A stretch of 64,000 nucleotides of DNA from Sva-07 sp963741755 (GCA_963741755.1 CAVUJG010000014.1:1-64000), one strand, 5' to 3'. Shown: positions 33,724 to 44,836, counted from the first letter of the stretch. Notes: generated from the sequence alone by a model not told the origin. Made by a program: numbers and translations.

Positions 33724-34524
33724 ATGGCCTCTGACACTCGCGAGCTCGAATCGATCACGGTGGAACGCAGCGATGGGGTGGTCACGATCACGCTTCGTCG
33801 GCCGGAGAAGAAGAACGCCGCCGACGCCGCGATGTGGAACGAACTGCTCGCCGAGTTCCGAGCGATCGCATCGAATCCGGCCGACCGTGCCGTCGTGCTC
33901 ACCGGCGCCGGAGGCAACTTCTGCTCCGGAGCCGACCTGTGGCAGGGCGGTTCGGGCGACGGGCCACCGCCGCACCAGCTGTCGGCGATGCGACACATCA
34001 CCGACGTCTGTCTCGCGTTGCACCGAATCCCGCAGCCGACCGTGGCCAAGGTGCGCGGCGTCGCCGTCGGCGCCGGGCTCAACATGGCGCTGTCGTGCGA
34101 CCTGATCGTCGCATCCGAGGATGCTCGGTTCTCGGAGATCTTCGCCAAGCGGGGCCTCAGCCTCGACTTCGGCGGCTCGTGGCTGTTGCCACGCCTCGTC
34201 GGTATGCACCGAGCCAAGGAACTAGCGCTGCTCGCCGAGATCATCGACGCGGAACGCGCCGCTGAGATGGGACTCGTCAACCGGGTGCTCCCCGACGCCG
34301 AACTGGACGCGTTCGTCGACGACTGGGCGGCTCGACTCGCCGGAGGCCCGCCGATCGCGCTGGCGATGTCGAAGCGGCTGCTGAACAACTCGATGCACGT
34401 CACGCTGGAGGAGGCCCTCGACGATGAAGGCCTCTCGCAGACCGTCAACTTCGGCACCAAGGACACCATCGAGGCGATCAAGGCCTTCATGGAGAAGCGC
34501 GACCCCGTCTTCGAAGGCCGCTGA
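33724..34524 (+). CDS. Enoyl-CoA hydratase/isomerase family protein
   Basis: 266 residues of the crotonase fold. The N-terminal spiral core is VTITLRRPEKKNAADAAMW; the oxyanion-hole segment is VLTGAGGNFCSGADL (CSGADL), the second half KVRGVAVGAGLNMALSCDLI, followed by RFSEIFAKRGLSLDFGGSWL. The catalytic Glu expected after GGSW in true hydratases is not obvious, where LLPRLVG follows, so isomerase or another crotonase activity is possible. It may act in fatty-acid or aromatic-acid breakdown. Own promoter; SulP gene follows after 103 bases. Confidence 0.88.
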   Translation: MASDTRELESITVERSDGVVTITLRRPEKKNAADAAMWNELLAEFRAIASNPADRAVVLTGAGGNFCSGADLWQGGSGDGPPPHQLSAMRHITDVCLALHRIPQPTVAKVRGVAVGAGLNMALSCDLIVASEDARFSEIFAKRGLSLDFGGSWLLPRLVGMHRAKELALLAEIIDAERAAEMGLVNRVLPDAELDAFVDDWAARLAGGPPIALAMSKRLLNNSMHVTLEEALDDEGLSQTVNFGTKDTIEAIKAFMEKRDPVFEGR

Positions 34525-34627
34525 ACGCACCAATCCGCCACCGGCAGGGGGAGCCGCAGCGTCTCGGTAGGGTGATCGGGAGCGCTGTGAGTGAATCGGC
34601 GTCGTACGCCGATCTCCCCGAGGTGCC

Positions 34628-36154
34628 ATGTCCATCCCCACGATCTCTTCGCCGCGCGCCCGGTTCCTGCCCGGCGGCCGCTCCGAGTGGCTCACCGACC
34701 CGAGGACGAACCTGCTCTCGGGTCTGGTCGTCGCTCTTGCACTGATCCCCGAAGCGATCTCGTTCTCGATCATCGCCGGCGTCGACCCGAAGATCGGCCT
34801 GTACGCGTCGTTCTCGATCGCGATCATCATCTCGTTCTCGGGCGGTCGCCCCGGGATGATCTCGGCCGCCACCGGCGCCATGGCGTTGGTCATCGTGCCG
34901 CTCGTCGAGGAGTACGGCGTCGGCTACCTCTTCGCCGCGACCGTGCTCGCCGGAATACTGCAGGTGGGATTCGGCTACCTCGGCGTCGGCGAACTCATGC
35001 GGTTCATCCCCCGCACCGTGATGACCGGGTTCGTGAACGCTCTTGCGATCTTGATCTTCCTCGCTCAGGTGCCCCACATCCTGCTGAACGGCGACGACGC
35101 GGACTCGAGCCAGTTCTGGCTGAATCTGCTCTTCATCGTCGTCGGACTGGCGATCATCTACGGACTTCCCCGGCTCACCTCGGTCGTGCCGTCGCCGCTC
35201 GTGGCCATCGTGCTGCTCGCCGTCGGAGCGATCGTCTTCGACCTGCAACTGCCGACCGTCGGCGACATGGGCGCCCTCCCAACGTCGCTCCCCGTGCCAG
35301 GGCTGCCCGACGTGCCGTTCAACCTCGACATGCTGCTGGTGATCCTTCCCTTCTCGGTCACCTTGGCGCTGGTCGGTCTGCTCGAGTCGTTGCTGACCGC
35401 GCAGCTCCTCGACGATCTCACCGACAGCGATTCGGACAAGAACCGCGAGTCGCGCGGCCAGGGCATCGCCAATGTGGCGACCGGCTTCCTCGGTGGGATG
35501 GCGGGCTGCGCCATGATCGGTCAGTCGATGATCAACCATCGCACCGGTGGTCGCACGAGGCTCTCGACGCTCGCATCGGGCGTGTTCCTCATCATTCTGA
35601 TTCTCGCCCTCGGCGACTTCGTGGCCCAGATCCCGATGGGCGCGCTCGTCGCCGTCATGGTGATGGTGTCGATCAGCACGTTCGACTGGCACAGCGTCGC
35701 GCCCGACACGCTGCGCATCATGCCGCGCACCGAGACGATCGTGATGCTTGCCACGGTGGCCATCACCGTGCTCACCCACAACCTTGCGTACGGCGTGGGC
35801 GCAGGTGTGGCGCTGTCGGCGGTGTTCTTCGTGCGTCACGTGTCCCACGTGGTCAACGTGACGAGCGTCGTCGACCCCGACAACGTCGAACGTCTCTACG
35901 ACGTGAGTGGTGAACTGTTCTTCGCCTCGACGAACGATCTGATCCACTCGTTCGACTACGACGCGGTGGAGGTCAAGCGGGTCGAGATCGACCTGAGCAA
36001 TGCCCGGGTGTGGGACACCTCGGCGGTCGTCGCACTCGATGCGGTCGTCGAGAAGTTCGCTCAACGCGGCATCAGCGCAGAGCTGGTCGGGCTCAACGAG
36101 CACTCCGAGCGGCTTCATCGCAGCACGACCGGGCGTGCCGACGGCGGTCACTGA
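34628..36154 (+). CDS. SulP family anion transporter with STAS domain
   Basis: 508 residues. Inner-membrane carrier of the SLC26/SulP family (sulfate, bicarbonate or other anions). The N-terminal signature ALIPEAISFSIIAGVDPKIG is clear, followed by about a dozen hydrophobic segments (ISAATGAMALVIVPLVEEYG, FIPRTVMTGFVNALAILIFL). The cytosolic C-terminal STAS domain begins near residue 425 (YDVSGELFFASTNDLIHSFD) and includes DLSNARVWDTSAVVALDAVV. Substrate not identifiable. No sulfate-assimilation genes lie nearby. Start ATG at 34628. Confidence 0.92.
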   Translation: MSIPTISSPRARFLPGGRSEWLTDPRTNLLSGLVVALALIPEAISFSIIAGVDPKIGLYASFSIAIIISFSGGRPGMISAATGAMALVIVPLVEEYGVGYLFAATVLAGILQVGFGYLGVGELMRFIPRTVMTGFVNALAILIFLAQVPHILLNGDDADSSQFWLNLLFIVVGLAIIYGLPRLTSVVPSPLVAIVLLAVGAIVFDLQLPTVGDMGALPTSLPVPGLPDVPFNLDMLLVILPFSVTLALVGLLESLLTAQLLDDLTDSDSDKNRESRGQGIANVATGFLGGMAGCAMIGQSMINHRTGGRTRLSTLASGVFLIILILALGDFVAQIPMGALVAVMVMVSISTFDWHSVAPDTLRIMPRTETIVMLATVAITVLTHNLAYGVGAGVALSAVFFVRHVSHVVNVTSVVDPDNVERLYDVSGELFFASTNDLIHSFDYDAVEVKRVEIDLSNARVWDTSAVVALDAVVEKFAQRGISAELVGLNEHSERLHRSTTGRADGGH

Positions 36155-36178
36155 CTACGGTCACTGACTGCAGTTCGT

Positions 36179-36184
36179 TAGCCT
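36179..36184 (+). promoter_or_regulatory. -10 box TAGCCT for the 36192 gene
   Basis: TAGCCT ends seven bases before the ATG at 36192, the leaderless spacing. Confidence 0.45.
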
Positions 36185-36191
36185 TTCGCGG

Positions 36192-37016
36192 ATGACATCA
36201 CCGCTGCGACGCACGGGCCTCGTCGGCCTGCTGGGCGCGGCGGCGATGTGGTTCGCGATCGGCGCCGGCACGGCGGCGGCCGCACCGCCACCAGATGACG
36301 CGCCGCCGGCGACCCTGCCGCCCGAGAACGCCCTGCCCGACCCAGGTCTCCAGCAAGGATCGCTGATCCCGGTGCCCGTCGGCTGCCCGGTCCCCGACCC
36401 GGCAGCCGCGGTGTTCACCGGCACGATGATCGGCAAGGACGACGTCACCGAGGTCGTGCGTTTCCGGATCGACCAGCTGCGCGCCGGGTCGGCCGAACCG
36501 TGGGCAGTGAGTGGCTTGATCGACGTTCGTTATGGGCCGGACTACCGGTTCCTGGTGAAGGGCGACCAGTACCTCATCGGGATCGGGCTCGATCCTGTCT
36601 ACGGCGTGCCAGCCTCGACGGTCCGGCCGCCCGAGCCCACGTTCGGTGGAAACGATGTCGTCGGCGTCGACGATCTCGCTGTCGACTGCCCGACGCTCGA
36701 TGACCCGGTGCGCACCCTCCAGGTCGACGGAACCAGCGTCGATTCGGGTGTGATCAGCCTGATGACCGAAGACCGTCGGCTGCTCCTGGCCACCGTTGCC
36801 GTGCCGGTGATGATCGTGTTCGGGGTGCTGCTGGCGCTCGTGGTCCTCCGAGTGTTCGGCGGCCTTGCGTTCCGTGGTGTCTTCCAGCTCGGCCGAGCGG
36901 CGGTGACCCCGGTTCCCGACCACCGAGCGGTTCGCGTGCGAACGCATCGGCCCCGCGAGGCCGAGGCCGAGGCCGACGTTGCGGTCGAGGCCGGCTCGGC
37001 GTCGTCGGAGGTCTGA
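36192..37016 (+). CDS. Hypothetical exported membrane-anchored protein
   Basis: 274 residues, no family recognised. A signal peptide (basic TSPLRRTG, then LVGLLGAAAMWFAIGAGTAA) is followed by a Pro-rich linker, an extracellular domain with two cysteines (VPVGCPVPDPA and LAVDCPTLDDP) of about 120 residues, and one strong transmembrane helix near residues 198-220 (LATVAVPVMIVFGVLLALVV). The cytosolic tail is Arg-rich then acidic (REAEAEADVAVEAGS). Topology is type I. It is convergent with the AddA gene, whose stop lies four bases beyond its own. Confidence 0.7.
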   Translation: MTSPLRRTGLVGLLGAAAMWFAIGAGTAAAAPPPDDAPPATLPPENALPDPGLQQGSLIPVPVGCPVPDPAAAVFTGTMIGKDDVTEVVRFRIDQLRAGSAEPWAVSGLIDVRYGPDYRFLVKGDQYLIGIGLDPVYGVPASTVRPPEPTFGGNDVVGVDDLAVDCPTLDDPVRTLQVDGTSVDSGVISLMTEDRRLLLATVAVPVMIVFGVLLALVVLRVFGGLAFRGVFQLGRAAVTPVPDHRAVRVRTHRPREAEAEADVAVEAGSASSEV

Positions 37017-37019
37017 GCG

Positions 37020-40000
37020 TCAGCGCACGGCGAGTCGCACTTCGTCGAGTGCACCTGCCCAGTCGTCGACCTTGATCTGGTCGGCATCGCCCGTCGGCGA
37101 GCAGCGCACGAGGATGCCGCCGACGATCGGTTCGTCGAGCGCCGTGCCGAGCGCGGCGCCATAGGCAGCGAGTTGCAGGCGGTACCGGCCAATTCGTTCG
37201 GCTGATTGCACCGGACCCGACCACTGATCGGTCTTGTAGTCGACGATCATCAGCCCGTCAGAGGTTCGAACGAGGAGGTCCACATAGCCCTCGAGCACCC
37301 GGTCGCCGATCGGCGCAGCGACGAACAGTTCACGCCAGTGCGCCGCCCCGGCGACGACGGTCTGCACGATCGGCGTGGCAAGCGCCGACCGGGCGAGTGC
37401 TGCCACCTGCGTCTCGAGGCCGATCACACCCTCCGCCGCACACTGGGCGCGAGCGAGATTGTCGATGTCGGTGCCGGTCGCCAGATCGCAGAACTGCAGC
37501 ACACCGTGTACTGCTCGGCCGATGCTGGTGCCGTACCGGCCCCGCTGCCAGGGTGGCAGCTCGACATTGACCGGGCGTTTGTCGAGGCCCGGGTCGTCGA
37601 TCTCGTCGCGCTCGCCGATGCTGGCGAGTTCCTCCGACAGCCGAGTTGCGGCAATGCCGGTGCGTCGCGACGCCGTCGCGAACACTCGGTTGCGTTCGGC
37701 GGTCCAGTCGTCGTGGTCGGCCCATTCGATGTCGCGCTGCTCGACGGTTGCCCCGGCGACCGGTTGGAGCGCCACCTCGGCCGTGCGGGCGCCGGACGCC
37801 GGATCGGCGGCCCCTGCGGCCCACAGCAGTTCGGCCGACGTCAGCGGCCCCCGATCGCCGTAGTCGGCGTTGTTCTTCGCGGGAGCGCCGCGGTGCAACG
37901 ACACGACGAGGTGATCGACAGCCCTGGTGCACGCCACGTACAGCAGCCGGCGCCGTTCGGCGTCGCCCATCTGCTCGTCGATGGGTTGCTGCGCAACGAA
38001 CACGCCGTCGTCGCCGCGGCCGGCGAGCATCCAGGTGTCGTTCGCCCACACGACACCGTTGGTGACGGAGCGACGCGGTTTCGTGGTCAGCCCGGCGACG
38101 ATCGTGATCGGGAACTCGAGGCCTTTGGCGGCGTGGATCGTCATGACCCGAACGGCGTCGTGGTCGTTCTCGGGCAGGATCGTGTCGGCGACCCGGCTCT
38201 CGGAGGCCTGCAACGTGGCCCATTGCAGGTAGCGCCGCACGCCGTGGCCACCCGCGTCGGCCCAGGCCCGTGCCTGTTCGATCACGTAGCGAAGCCGACG
38301 CCACACGTCGCGAGCGTCAGGCCCGGCGAGTGCGAGGTCGAAGACTCGACGTTCGTCGGCGACCGAGGCGAGCAACTCGGCGGCCGAGGTGTTTCCGATG
38401 CGCTCGGCGACCGACCTCACGTGGGCCAGTGCATCGGCGACAGGATGCTCAGCCAGGTCGACCGGCGGCGTCGACCACAGGTTCCACGAGCCGCCGCCGG
38501 ACTTCCACTCCCACAACTCGACGTCGCTGCAGCCGTACAGCGGGCTGCGCAACGTCTCGACGAGCGCCAGCGTGTCGGTTGGGTCGTCGGCGGCACGCAG
38601 CGCCAGGAGGAGCTGTCGGATCTCGGAGGTGGCGTAGACGACGGACGAGTTCTCGGCGCGATACGACAGCGATGCACGACGAAGCTCGGCTTCGAGGGCC
38701 GGCAACGAGATCCGGGTGGGCAACAGGATGCAGATGTCACCGGGTCGGCACGGGCGCAACGCATCGATGGTCTCGTCGAACACCGGCCAACCGTCGGCGA
38801 GTGCGGTCGACACCGCTGCGGCGACGTCGGCTGCTTCGCGCAGGCGAAGCGCGTCGGCTGAGCCGATCTCGGCGTTGCGTTGATTCGGGATGAGGTCGTC
38901 GTGGCGATCGACGCCCAGCAACGACACGGTGCCGTGGCCGAGCCGTGGGGTCGGCCGGCATGCGTCGAGGCGCTGGAACGCCGGCTGTGCATCGGCCTCG
39001 TACCTGATCAGCTCGCCGAACACGTTGTTGGCGAAGTCGATCACGGCACGCGTCGATCGGAAGTTCGCCGACAACCGCACGTTGTCGGCGCCGACCTGGT
39101 CGGCGGCGCGCAGATACTGCGAGATGTCGGCGCGACGGAACCGGTAGATCGACTGCTTGGGGTCGCCGACGATGAACAGCCGGCCGGGCAGCGGGAGCAG
39201 ATCTCGCCACGATCGATGTTCGGCGGGCTCGGTCGAGGGTCGCTGCGCCGGATCATCGGGATCCGACGTGAGGCGGACGGCGATCTCGAGCTGGATCGGG
39301 TCGGTGTCCTGGAATTCGTCGAGCAGGACCCGTTCGTAGCGTTCGTGGAGCAGTCGACGGATGTGAGCCGTGATCGGTGACCAGGCGTCGCGCGAGCACC
39401 AGCAGGTCGTGGAACTCGAGCTGTCCCGACGAGGCGCGTTCGGCAGCCCCGTCGAGGACGAACCGCCCGATGATCGCGCCGAGCAGCAGCCGGCGGTGTC
39501 GTTTGACGCCCTCGAGGGCCTCGTGGGCGATCCGGCCGAGCTCGATCTCGTCGGCGCGGAGCGCCTCGAGTGCATCGGCGCCGCTGGGGCCGAAGGCGCT
39601 CGTCCACTTCCCCTTGGCGCCGGGAAAGCTCTTGCGTTCCGTACCCCAGTGTCCGTACTTGTCGTCGAGTGCCCAGACGGCTTCGAGCCGGGTGCGCAAA
39701 CTCTGGCTGGACAAGCCCGAGGCCAGTGCCACGAGCTCGGCGACGGTCGCGACCTGCGTGTCGTCGTGAGGGATCGGGGTCGACCCGATGTGGTCGGCGA
39801 GCGCGGCGATGGTCGCCACGTCGAGGTCGAGGGGGCCGGGGTCGGACAGGTCGACGCGGTCGTCGACCAGGTCCCAGTTCGCACGAAAGTCCTCGGCCAT
39901 GCGGCGGGCGCCCTTGTCGACACCGAAGCCGTCGAACTCGCACAGCTCGACGAAGGCGCGTCCGCCGGCGATCAGACCGCCCGCCGGTTCGGCGTCGTCG

Positions 40001-40452
40001 AGCAGCGCGTCGAGCAGGTCGTTCCACTGCTCTTCGAAGGCGAGCCCGCTCTCGAGTTCGTCGAGCACGGTGAAACCCGGTGGCAGGCCCGCTTCGATCG
40101 GGAAGTCGAACAGGATGCGGCGGGCGAACGAGTGCAACGTGCCGATCGGCGCATGATCGAGCCGAGCGAGCGCCGCGTCGGTCTCTGGGCCAGGGTCGGC
40201 TTCGAGACGTTGGCGCGTGCGGCTGCGCAGTTCGGCGGCGGCCTTCTCGGTGAACGTGATCGCCGCAATGCCGGTGATCGGAACTCCGGAGCGGACGAGG
40301 TTGACGATGCGGGCCACCAGCGAGCTGGTTTTTCCGGCGCCGGCGCCTGCCTCGACGAACAGCGTCGAGCCCAGGTCGGTGCGGATCCGTTCGCGTTCGG
40401 CCTCGTCGGGCGCAGGTGCCGCCGCGCCGGCGGGGATGGTGGTGGCAGTCAC
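37020..40452 (-). CDS. AddA/RecB-like UvrD-family helicase-nuclease, frameshifted as read
   Basis: About 1144 residues when joined. Superfamily 1A helicase with a C-terminal RecB-type nuclease, acting on double-strand breaks with the next gene. Motif I is FVEAGAGAGKTSSLVARIVN, Ia ITFTEKAAAELR, motif II VLLDEFQDTDPIQLEI, III IVGDPKQSIYRFRRADI, V MTIHAAKGLEFPI and VI LLYVACTRAVDHLVV. The nuclease core is LEGYVDLLVRTSDGLMIVDY followed by KTDQ. One extra base at about 39362-39375 separates motif Ia from motif II frames. The GTG at 40452 overlaps the AddB stop; an ATG at 40479 is an alternative. Confidence 0.88.
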
Positions 40453-43412
40453 GTCGCCGCCTCGTCGGTTCCGAACCATGCAGCGAGGCGAGGATCATGG
40501 TGCTTTCGGTCCCATTCCGCCCAGCGTTCAGTCGTGCCGAGTCCGTCTGGCTCGCAGTAGTGGCACCCGACGTAGAAGCGCCAGCCGGGCCGTTCGGGGC
40601 GATTCGGGAAGAACCCTGACTCGATGCCCGCCACGACGAGCGCAAGGGACTCGCTCACCCGGGCATCGACCTCGGGTGTCATCGGGAAGCCGGGTCGGGC
40701 ATAGTCGCCCTTGCGGAGCAACCCGTACTCGGCAAGGACCGGGGTGTCCGGTTCGCCGAATCGGGCGCGGGCGGCCGCCGCGTAGCTCGGTAGCTGGAAC
40801 AGCGTGCCGCCAACCGTGGGGTCGTCGACGGTCATGTCCTTGAACTTGTCCTTGCCGCCGGACTTGTGGTCGGTGACCACGAGGCCGCCGTCGCTGGTCC
40901 GATCGACCCGGTCGATCGACCCCTTCAGTCGAATGTGACGCCCGTCGGGCAGTGCGATTGATGCGTCGTCGTCAGCGCCGAAGCGCATCTCGGAGGCGAG
41001 CACCGTCGACCCGCGGGTGACGACGAGTTCGCTGTCGTGACGGAGCCACGTGAGCAGGTCGTCGAGCATGCGTGCCCGCTCGTCAGCCCAGAATGCAGGG
41101 CGGCCGGTGCGGCCACGGCGCTCGGTGCGTTCGCACACCTGATCGAAGAACCCGGCGAGCGCTTGGCGATGGTCGGCGCTCCATCCGTCTCGTCCGGGCT
41201 GGGAGAGTGTGCCGTCGACGACCGCCCGATGGAACAGGTCGAGCGCAGCGTGGTGCGCGGTTCCCCGGTCGCGGGCGGTGATGCTGATCGAATCGCCCGG
41301 TTCTTCGACCGGCTCGACGTCGAGGAGGTAGTGGTCGAAGTAGGCGTGCGGACACGCGGACCACGATTCGAGTCGGCTGGGCGACACGACATCGTCGAGC
41401 CGGGGGACCTCGATCGCCGACAGATCGCCGTCGTATGCGGTGAGCGCATCGCGGTGTCGTGCCTCGATGAGCTCGACGCCACGCCGCGTGATCGCGTCGC
41501 AGGCATCGTCGCCGAGTTGAGTGGTGGTCGGCGCCGACGTGTTGCAGGCGCCCGCGAAGGCGGTGCTCGAGCAGTGCTCGCCGGGAACGTCACCGACCCG
41601 ACGCCGGCATGGTGCGACGCGACGGCCCGGTGCTCATCGGCCCAGGGGGCGATCCACCGGGACAGCTCGACCGACGACGTCGAGCGCAGATCGCCGCGTG
41701 GCGCAGTGAGCGTGACGGCGGCGGTGGCGAGTGTCGACAGCAGCACCCGATGAAGCCGGACGGCGCGTGCGTCGGTGGTGGGCAGCCCGGCGAGCATGCG
41801 ATCGGCATCGGAGAGCAACGGATCGCTGGTGGGGCGCGGCGGCAGCATCCCTTCGGCAGCTCCGAGGATGATCGCCACGTCGACGTCGAGGCCGACTGCT
41901 CCGGCCAACGGCGCCGCCGTGACGCCCTGGCCGACGCGGCCCTGTCGAGGGCGGAACGGCGTCGAGCTCGGCTTCGAGCGTGGTGCGGAAGCGATGGCGG
42001 GTCACCGGTTCGCTGACCGGGTCGAGGTGGCCGAGCCGGTCAAGCGCCCCGGTCAGGGCTTCGTAGGCGCGGTACTCGGGCTCGGCCAGCCGCTCGATCG
42101 TGTGGCGCCCGAGACGAAGATCGAGTTGCTCGGCGCACCACGACGCCCAATCCGCCCAAGTGCGCGTTGCCGCCGGATGACCGAGCTGGTCGCGGAGTTC
42201 GCCGATGAAGGCTCGCAGCGACTCGGCCGATGTTCCCCACCGCTCGCTCGCGCTGAGTGATCCGAGTCGGCGGTCCCAGTCGTCGTCTCGTGCCACCCCG
42301 GCCTCGCGGCTGACGCGCTCCCAACTGGCGGTGGGAAGGTACTCGCCGTCGCCGCCCCGCAAGGGAAGGTCGGCGAGCATGTCGAAGAGACTGCGTCGGC
42401 GCAGGCCGCGTCGATCGACGTCGAGCAGGTCGAGGACCAGTCGCGGTGCCAGGCGTTCGGCGAGCGTGGTTCCCGGTCGGCCATTCCAGGGGATGTCGGC
42501 GGCGGTGAGGTGGTGCTCGACGAGCCGGGCATAGGGCCGCTGAGCGGGCCAGAGCACGGCGATGCGCTCGAACGGCGTGCCGGCCCTGGCGGCGTCGACG
42601 ACGAGTCGGGTCGCCTCGCGCACCTCCTCGTCGGCGTCGGTGGCGGTGACGATTGCAACCGGCCGACTTCGTGGAGCGTCTGCAGCAGTGTCCTCGGCGG
42701 TGTCGGTCGCGCCGATGGCGTCGACGAGGTGCCGAGTGTCGGCATCGGCGGCCGGGTCGCCGGTGAGCTGCGACACCACGCGAACGTCGATCCGTTGTCC
42801 GAGCGCCCGGACGAAGGCCACCGCACGGCCGGCCAGCTCCATCGGGAGATACAGCACCAGGTTCTGCAACCCGTCGGGGACCGCGTGCTCGACCGATCGG
42901 GTGGCGGTCTCGTACAGGTCGGCCTCGTCGTACCACTGCGTTGCGAGCGTTGCGCTGATCGCCGAGCTGACCCGAACGGCTTGGCGGCCGCGCAACGATT
43001 CGTCGTGAAGTCTGGCAACGGCGTCGGGATCGGCCAGGCGGAGCTCGGCGTGGAGTTCTCGCAACGCCACCACCGTTGACGGGTGGGTGGCGACGGCGCC
43101 GAACGGACCCGGATCGTCGGCGAGGAGGGCCGCGATCGTGAGGTCGATCACCGGTGTCGACATCGGCGACTTGCCGGCGGACGCCAGCACCGGTCCGGCG
43201 ATCAGCTCGGCGAGCCGGTTGAGCGTGACCATGTCGACGCCCGCAATACCGCCCTGACGTCCGAGCGCCCGGCGGGTCATCACTCCACACGTGTTCGTGG
43301 GCACAGCGACCGTGACCGGGGCGAGCGGATCCGTGCCCTTTGCGCCGGCGATCGCCGCGGCCAGCGCGCCGAGCGCGCGGTCCGGGGCGACGAGAGATGC
43401 GGAGATCGGCAC
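40449..43412 (-). CDS. AddB-like PD-(D/E)XK nuclease subunit, two frameshifts as read
   Basis: About 988 codons. The N-terminal inactive-helicase-like part runs from ISASLVAPDRALG through ARAGTPFERIAVLWPAQRPY. It continues in a second frame with QGRVGQGVTAAP and DVDVAIILGAAEGMLPPR, and in a third with SPSRLESWSACPHAYFDHYL. Junctions lie near 41950 (one extra base) and 41585 (one missing). The nuclease centre is DRVDRTSDGGLVVTDHKSGG. Cysteines in SACPHAYF and GCHYCEP match the iron-sulfur staple of AddB proteins. The GTG at 43412 is supported by TACGAT seven bases upstream. It is translated before and overlaps the AddA gene. Confidence 0.82.
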
Positions 43413-43462
43413 GCCACCGATCGTAGAGAAGGGGTGTCGCAGAGTTGGCCTAGCATCCACGA

Positions 43463-44034
43463 ATGCGCATGCGTCAGCGACTGTCGAAGATCGATTGGCG
43501 ATCAGCGTCACGGCGGTGCGGGCCTTCGCCGACGATCCGGTGATGCGGTGGCTGTATCCCGAGGATGAGGTGTTCTTCGCTCCGGGTGGCGAGGTGCTCC
43601 GTCCGGCGATGACCGGTTGGATCGGCCTCGGAGAGGTGTGGTGCACCGACGATGGCGTCGGACTGGCCGTCTGGATCCCGCCGGGCCGTCCCGAGATCGA
43701 CTTCACCGTCGACCCGCCGGCGCCCGAGCCGCCACCGGAGCGGATGGAGCGCTTTGCCATCCTCGGTCCACTGATGGAGGAGCACACGCCAGCCGAGCCG
43801 CATTGGTATCTGCAACTCCTGGCAACGCACCCGGACTGGCAGCGCCGAGGCATCGGCGCCGCGCTGATGAACGTGATGTTCGAACGAGCCGACGCGGACG
43901 GGTTGCCGTGCTACCTCGAAACCGAGACCATCGAGAACGTGGCCTACTACCGCCACCACGGATTCGACGTGCGCTCCGAGTGGGACGTGCCGACCGGACC
44001 GCACATGTGGGGCATGTACCGCCCGGCGGGCTGA
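43463..44034 (+). CDS. GNAT acetyltransferase, frameshift near the start as read
   Basis: About 190 residues. GNAT enzymes move an acetyl group from acetyl-CoA to an amine. The acetyl-CoA loop is QLLATHPDWQRRGIGAALMN (Q/RxxGxG/A), followed by PCYLETETIENVAYYRHHGF. The frame with this domain has no good start. The ATG at 43463 follows TAGCAT by six bases and reads MRMR, and with one base added near 43475 it joins ATVEDRLAISVTAVRAF, a typical GNAT opening. Substrate unknown. It is convergent with rpe across a family A palindrome. Confidence 0.8.
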
Positions 44035-44057
44035 CCCCACTTCCCGCCCGGCCCCTG

Positions 44058-44112
44058 ACCGTTCTCGTGAACAACTTCACCTCTGAGGCGTGAAGTTGTT
44101 CACGAGAACGGT
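44058..44112. repeat. Family A palindromic repeat, copy 3
   Basis: The longest copy: 23-base perfect arms (44058-44080, 44090-44112) around a nine-base loop, with TTCTCGTGAACAA in the stem. It lies between convergent GNAT and rpe genes, where it would form a strong bidirectional terminator. Confidence 0.88.
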
Positions 44113-44116
44113 GTGG

Positions 44117-44803
44117 TCAGGTGCGTCGAGCGGCTTCGGCCCGGGAGCGGAGGTCGGTGACGGCGTGCTCGAGGCCCTCGGGGTCCTTGTAGAGGGCGCT
44201 GCCGGCGATCAGCACGTTGGCGCCTGCTGCCGCCGCTCCCGCGATCGTGGCGGGGCCGATGCCGCCGTCGACCTCGAGGTCGACCGTGTCGGCGAGCCCG
44301 GCGTTGTCGATCATCGCTCGGATCTCGGCGATCTTCGGCTCCATCGTGGCGATGTAGGCCTGACCGCCGAAGCCCGGGTTGACGGTCATCACGAGCACGA
44401 GGTCGACCAGGTCGAGCACGTGTGCGATCGCCGACGCCGGTGTCGCCGGGTTGAGCGCCACCGCCGCATTGGCGCCGAGGTCGTTGATGTTGCCGAGCGT
44501 GCGGTGCAGGTGCGTGCAGGCTTCGGCGTGCACGATCAGACGCGAACAGCCGGCGTCGATGTACTGCTTGGCCATCACGTCGGGTGTGTAGACCATCAGA
44601 TGCGCCTCGAACGGCACCGAGGTGTGCGATCGTGCCGACGCGATCACGTCGGGGCCGAAGGTGAGGTTCGGCACGAACTGGCCGTCCATCACGTCCCACT
44701 GGATCAGGTCGACGCCGGCGGCCTCGAGCGCCGCGACCTCCTCGCCGAGCTTGGAGAAATCAGCGGGCAGGACGGACGGGGCGATCTGGATGGGGCGACT
44801 CAT
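44117..44803 (-). CDS. rpe: Ribulose-phosphate 3-epimerase
   Basis: 228 residues, TIM-barrel enzyme interconverting ribulose-5-phosphate and xylulose-5-phosphate in the pentose phosphate pathway. Signatures: IQIAPSVLPADFSKLGEEV, LIQWDVMDGQFVPNLTFGPD, PFEAHLMVYTPD, LVLVMTVNPGFGGQAYIA and LEVDGGIGPATIAGAAAAGA with the metal and phosphate ligands. Length normal. TAGTTT lies eight bases before the ATG. A family A palindrome follows its stop. Confidence 0.97.
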   Translation of the reverse strand: MSRPIQIAPSVLPADFSKLGEEVAALEAAGVDLIQWDVMDGQFVPNLTFGPDVIASARSHTSVPFEAHLMVYTPDVMAKQYIDAGCSRLIVHAEACTHLHRTLGNINDLGANAAVALNPATPASAIAHVLDLVDLVLVMTVNPGFGGQAYIATMEPKIAEIRAMIDNAGLADTVDLEVDGGIGPATIAGAAAAGANVLIAGSALYKDPEGLEHAVTDLRSRAEAARRT

Positions 44804-44836
44804 CGGGGGCGAAACTAGCCCGCCGCCGCCTTCGTT

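Noticed and set aside
34487..36151. Long minus-strand open frames opposite core genes (34487-36151 opposite sulP, 60365-62062 opposite miaB, 13504-14850 opposite recG)
   Set aside because: These mirror strongly recognised plus-strand proteins, have low-complexity His/Arg/Asp-rich translations and are typical of high-GC DNA with few stops.
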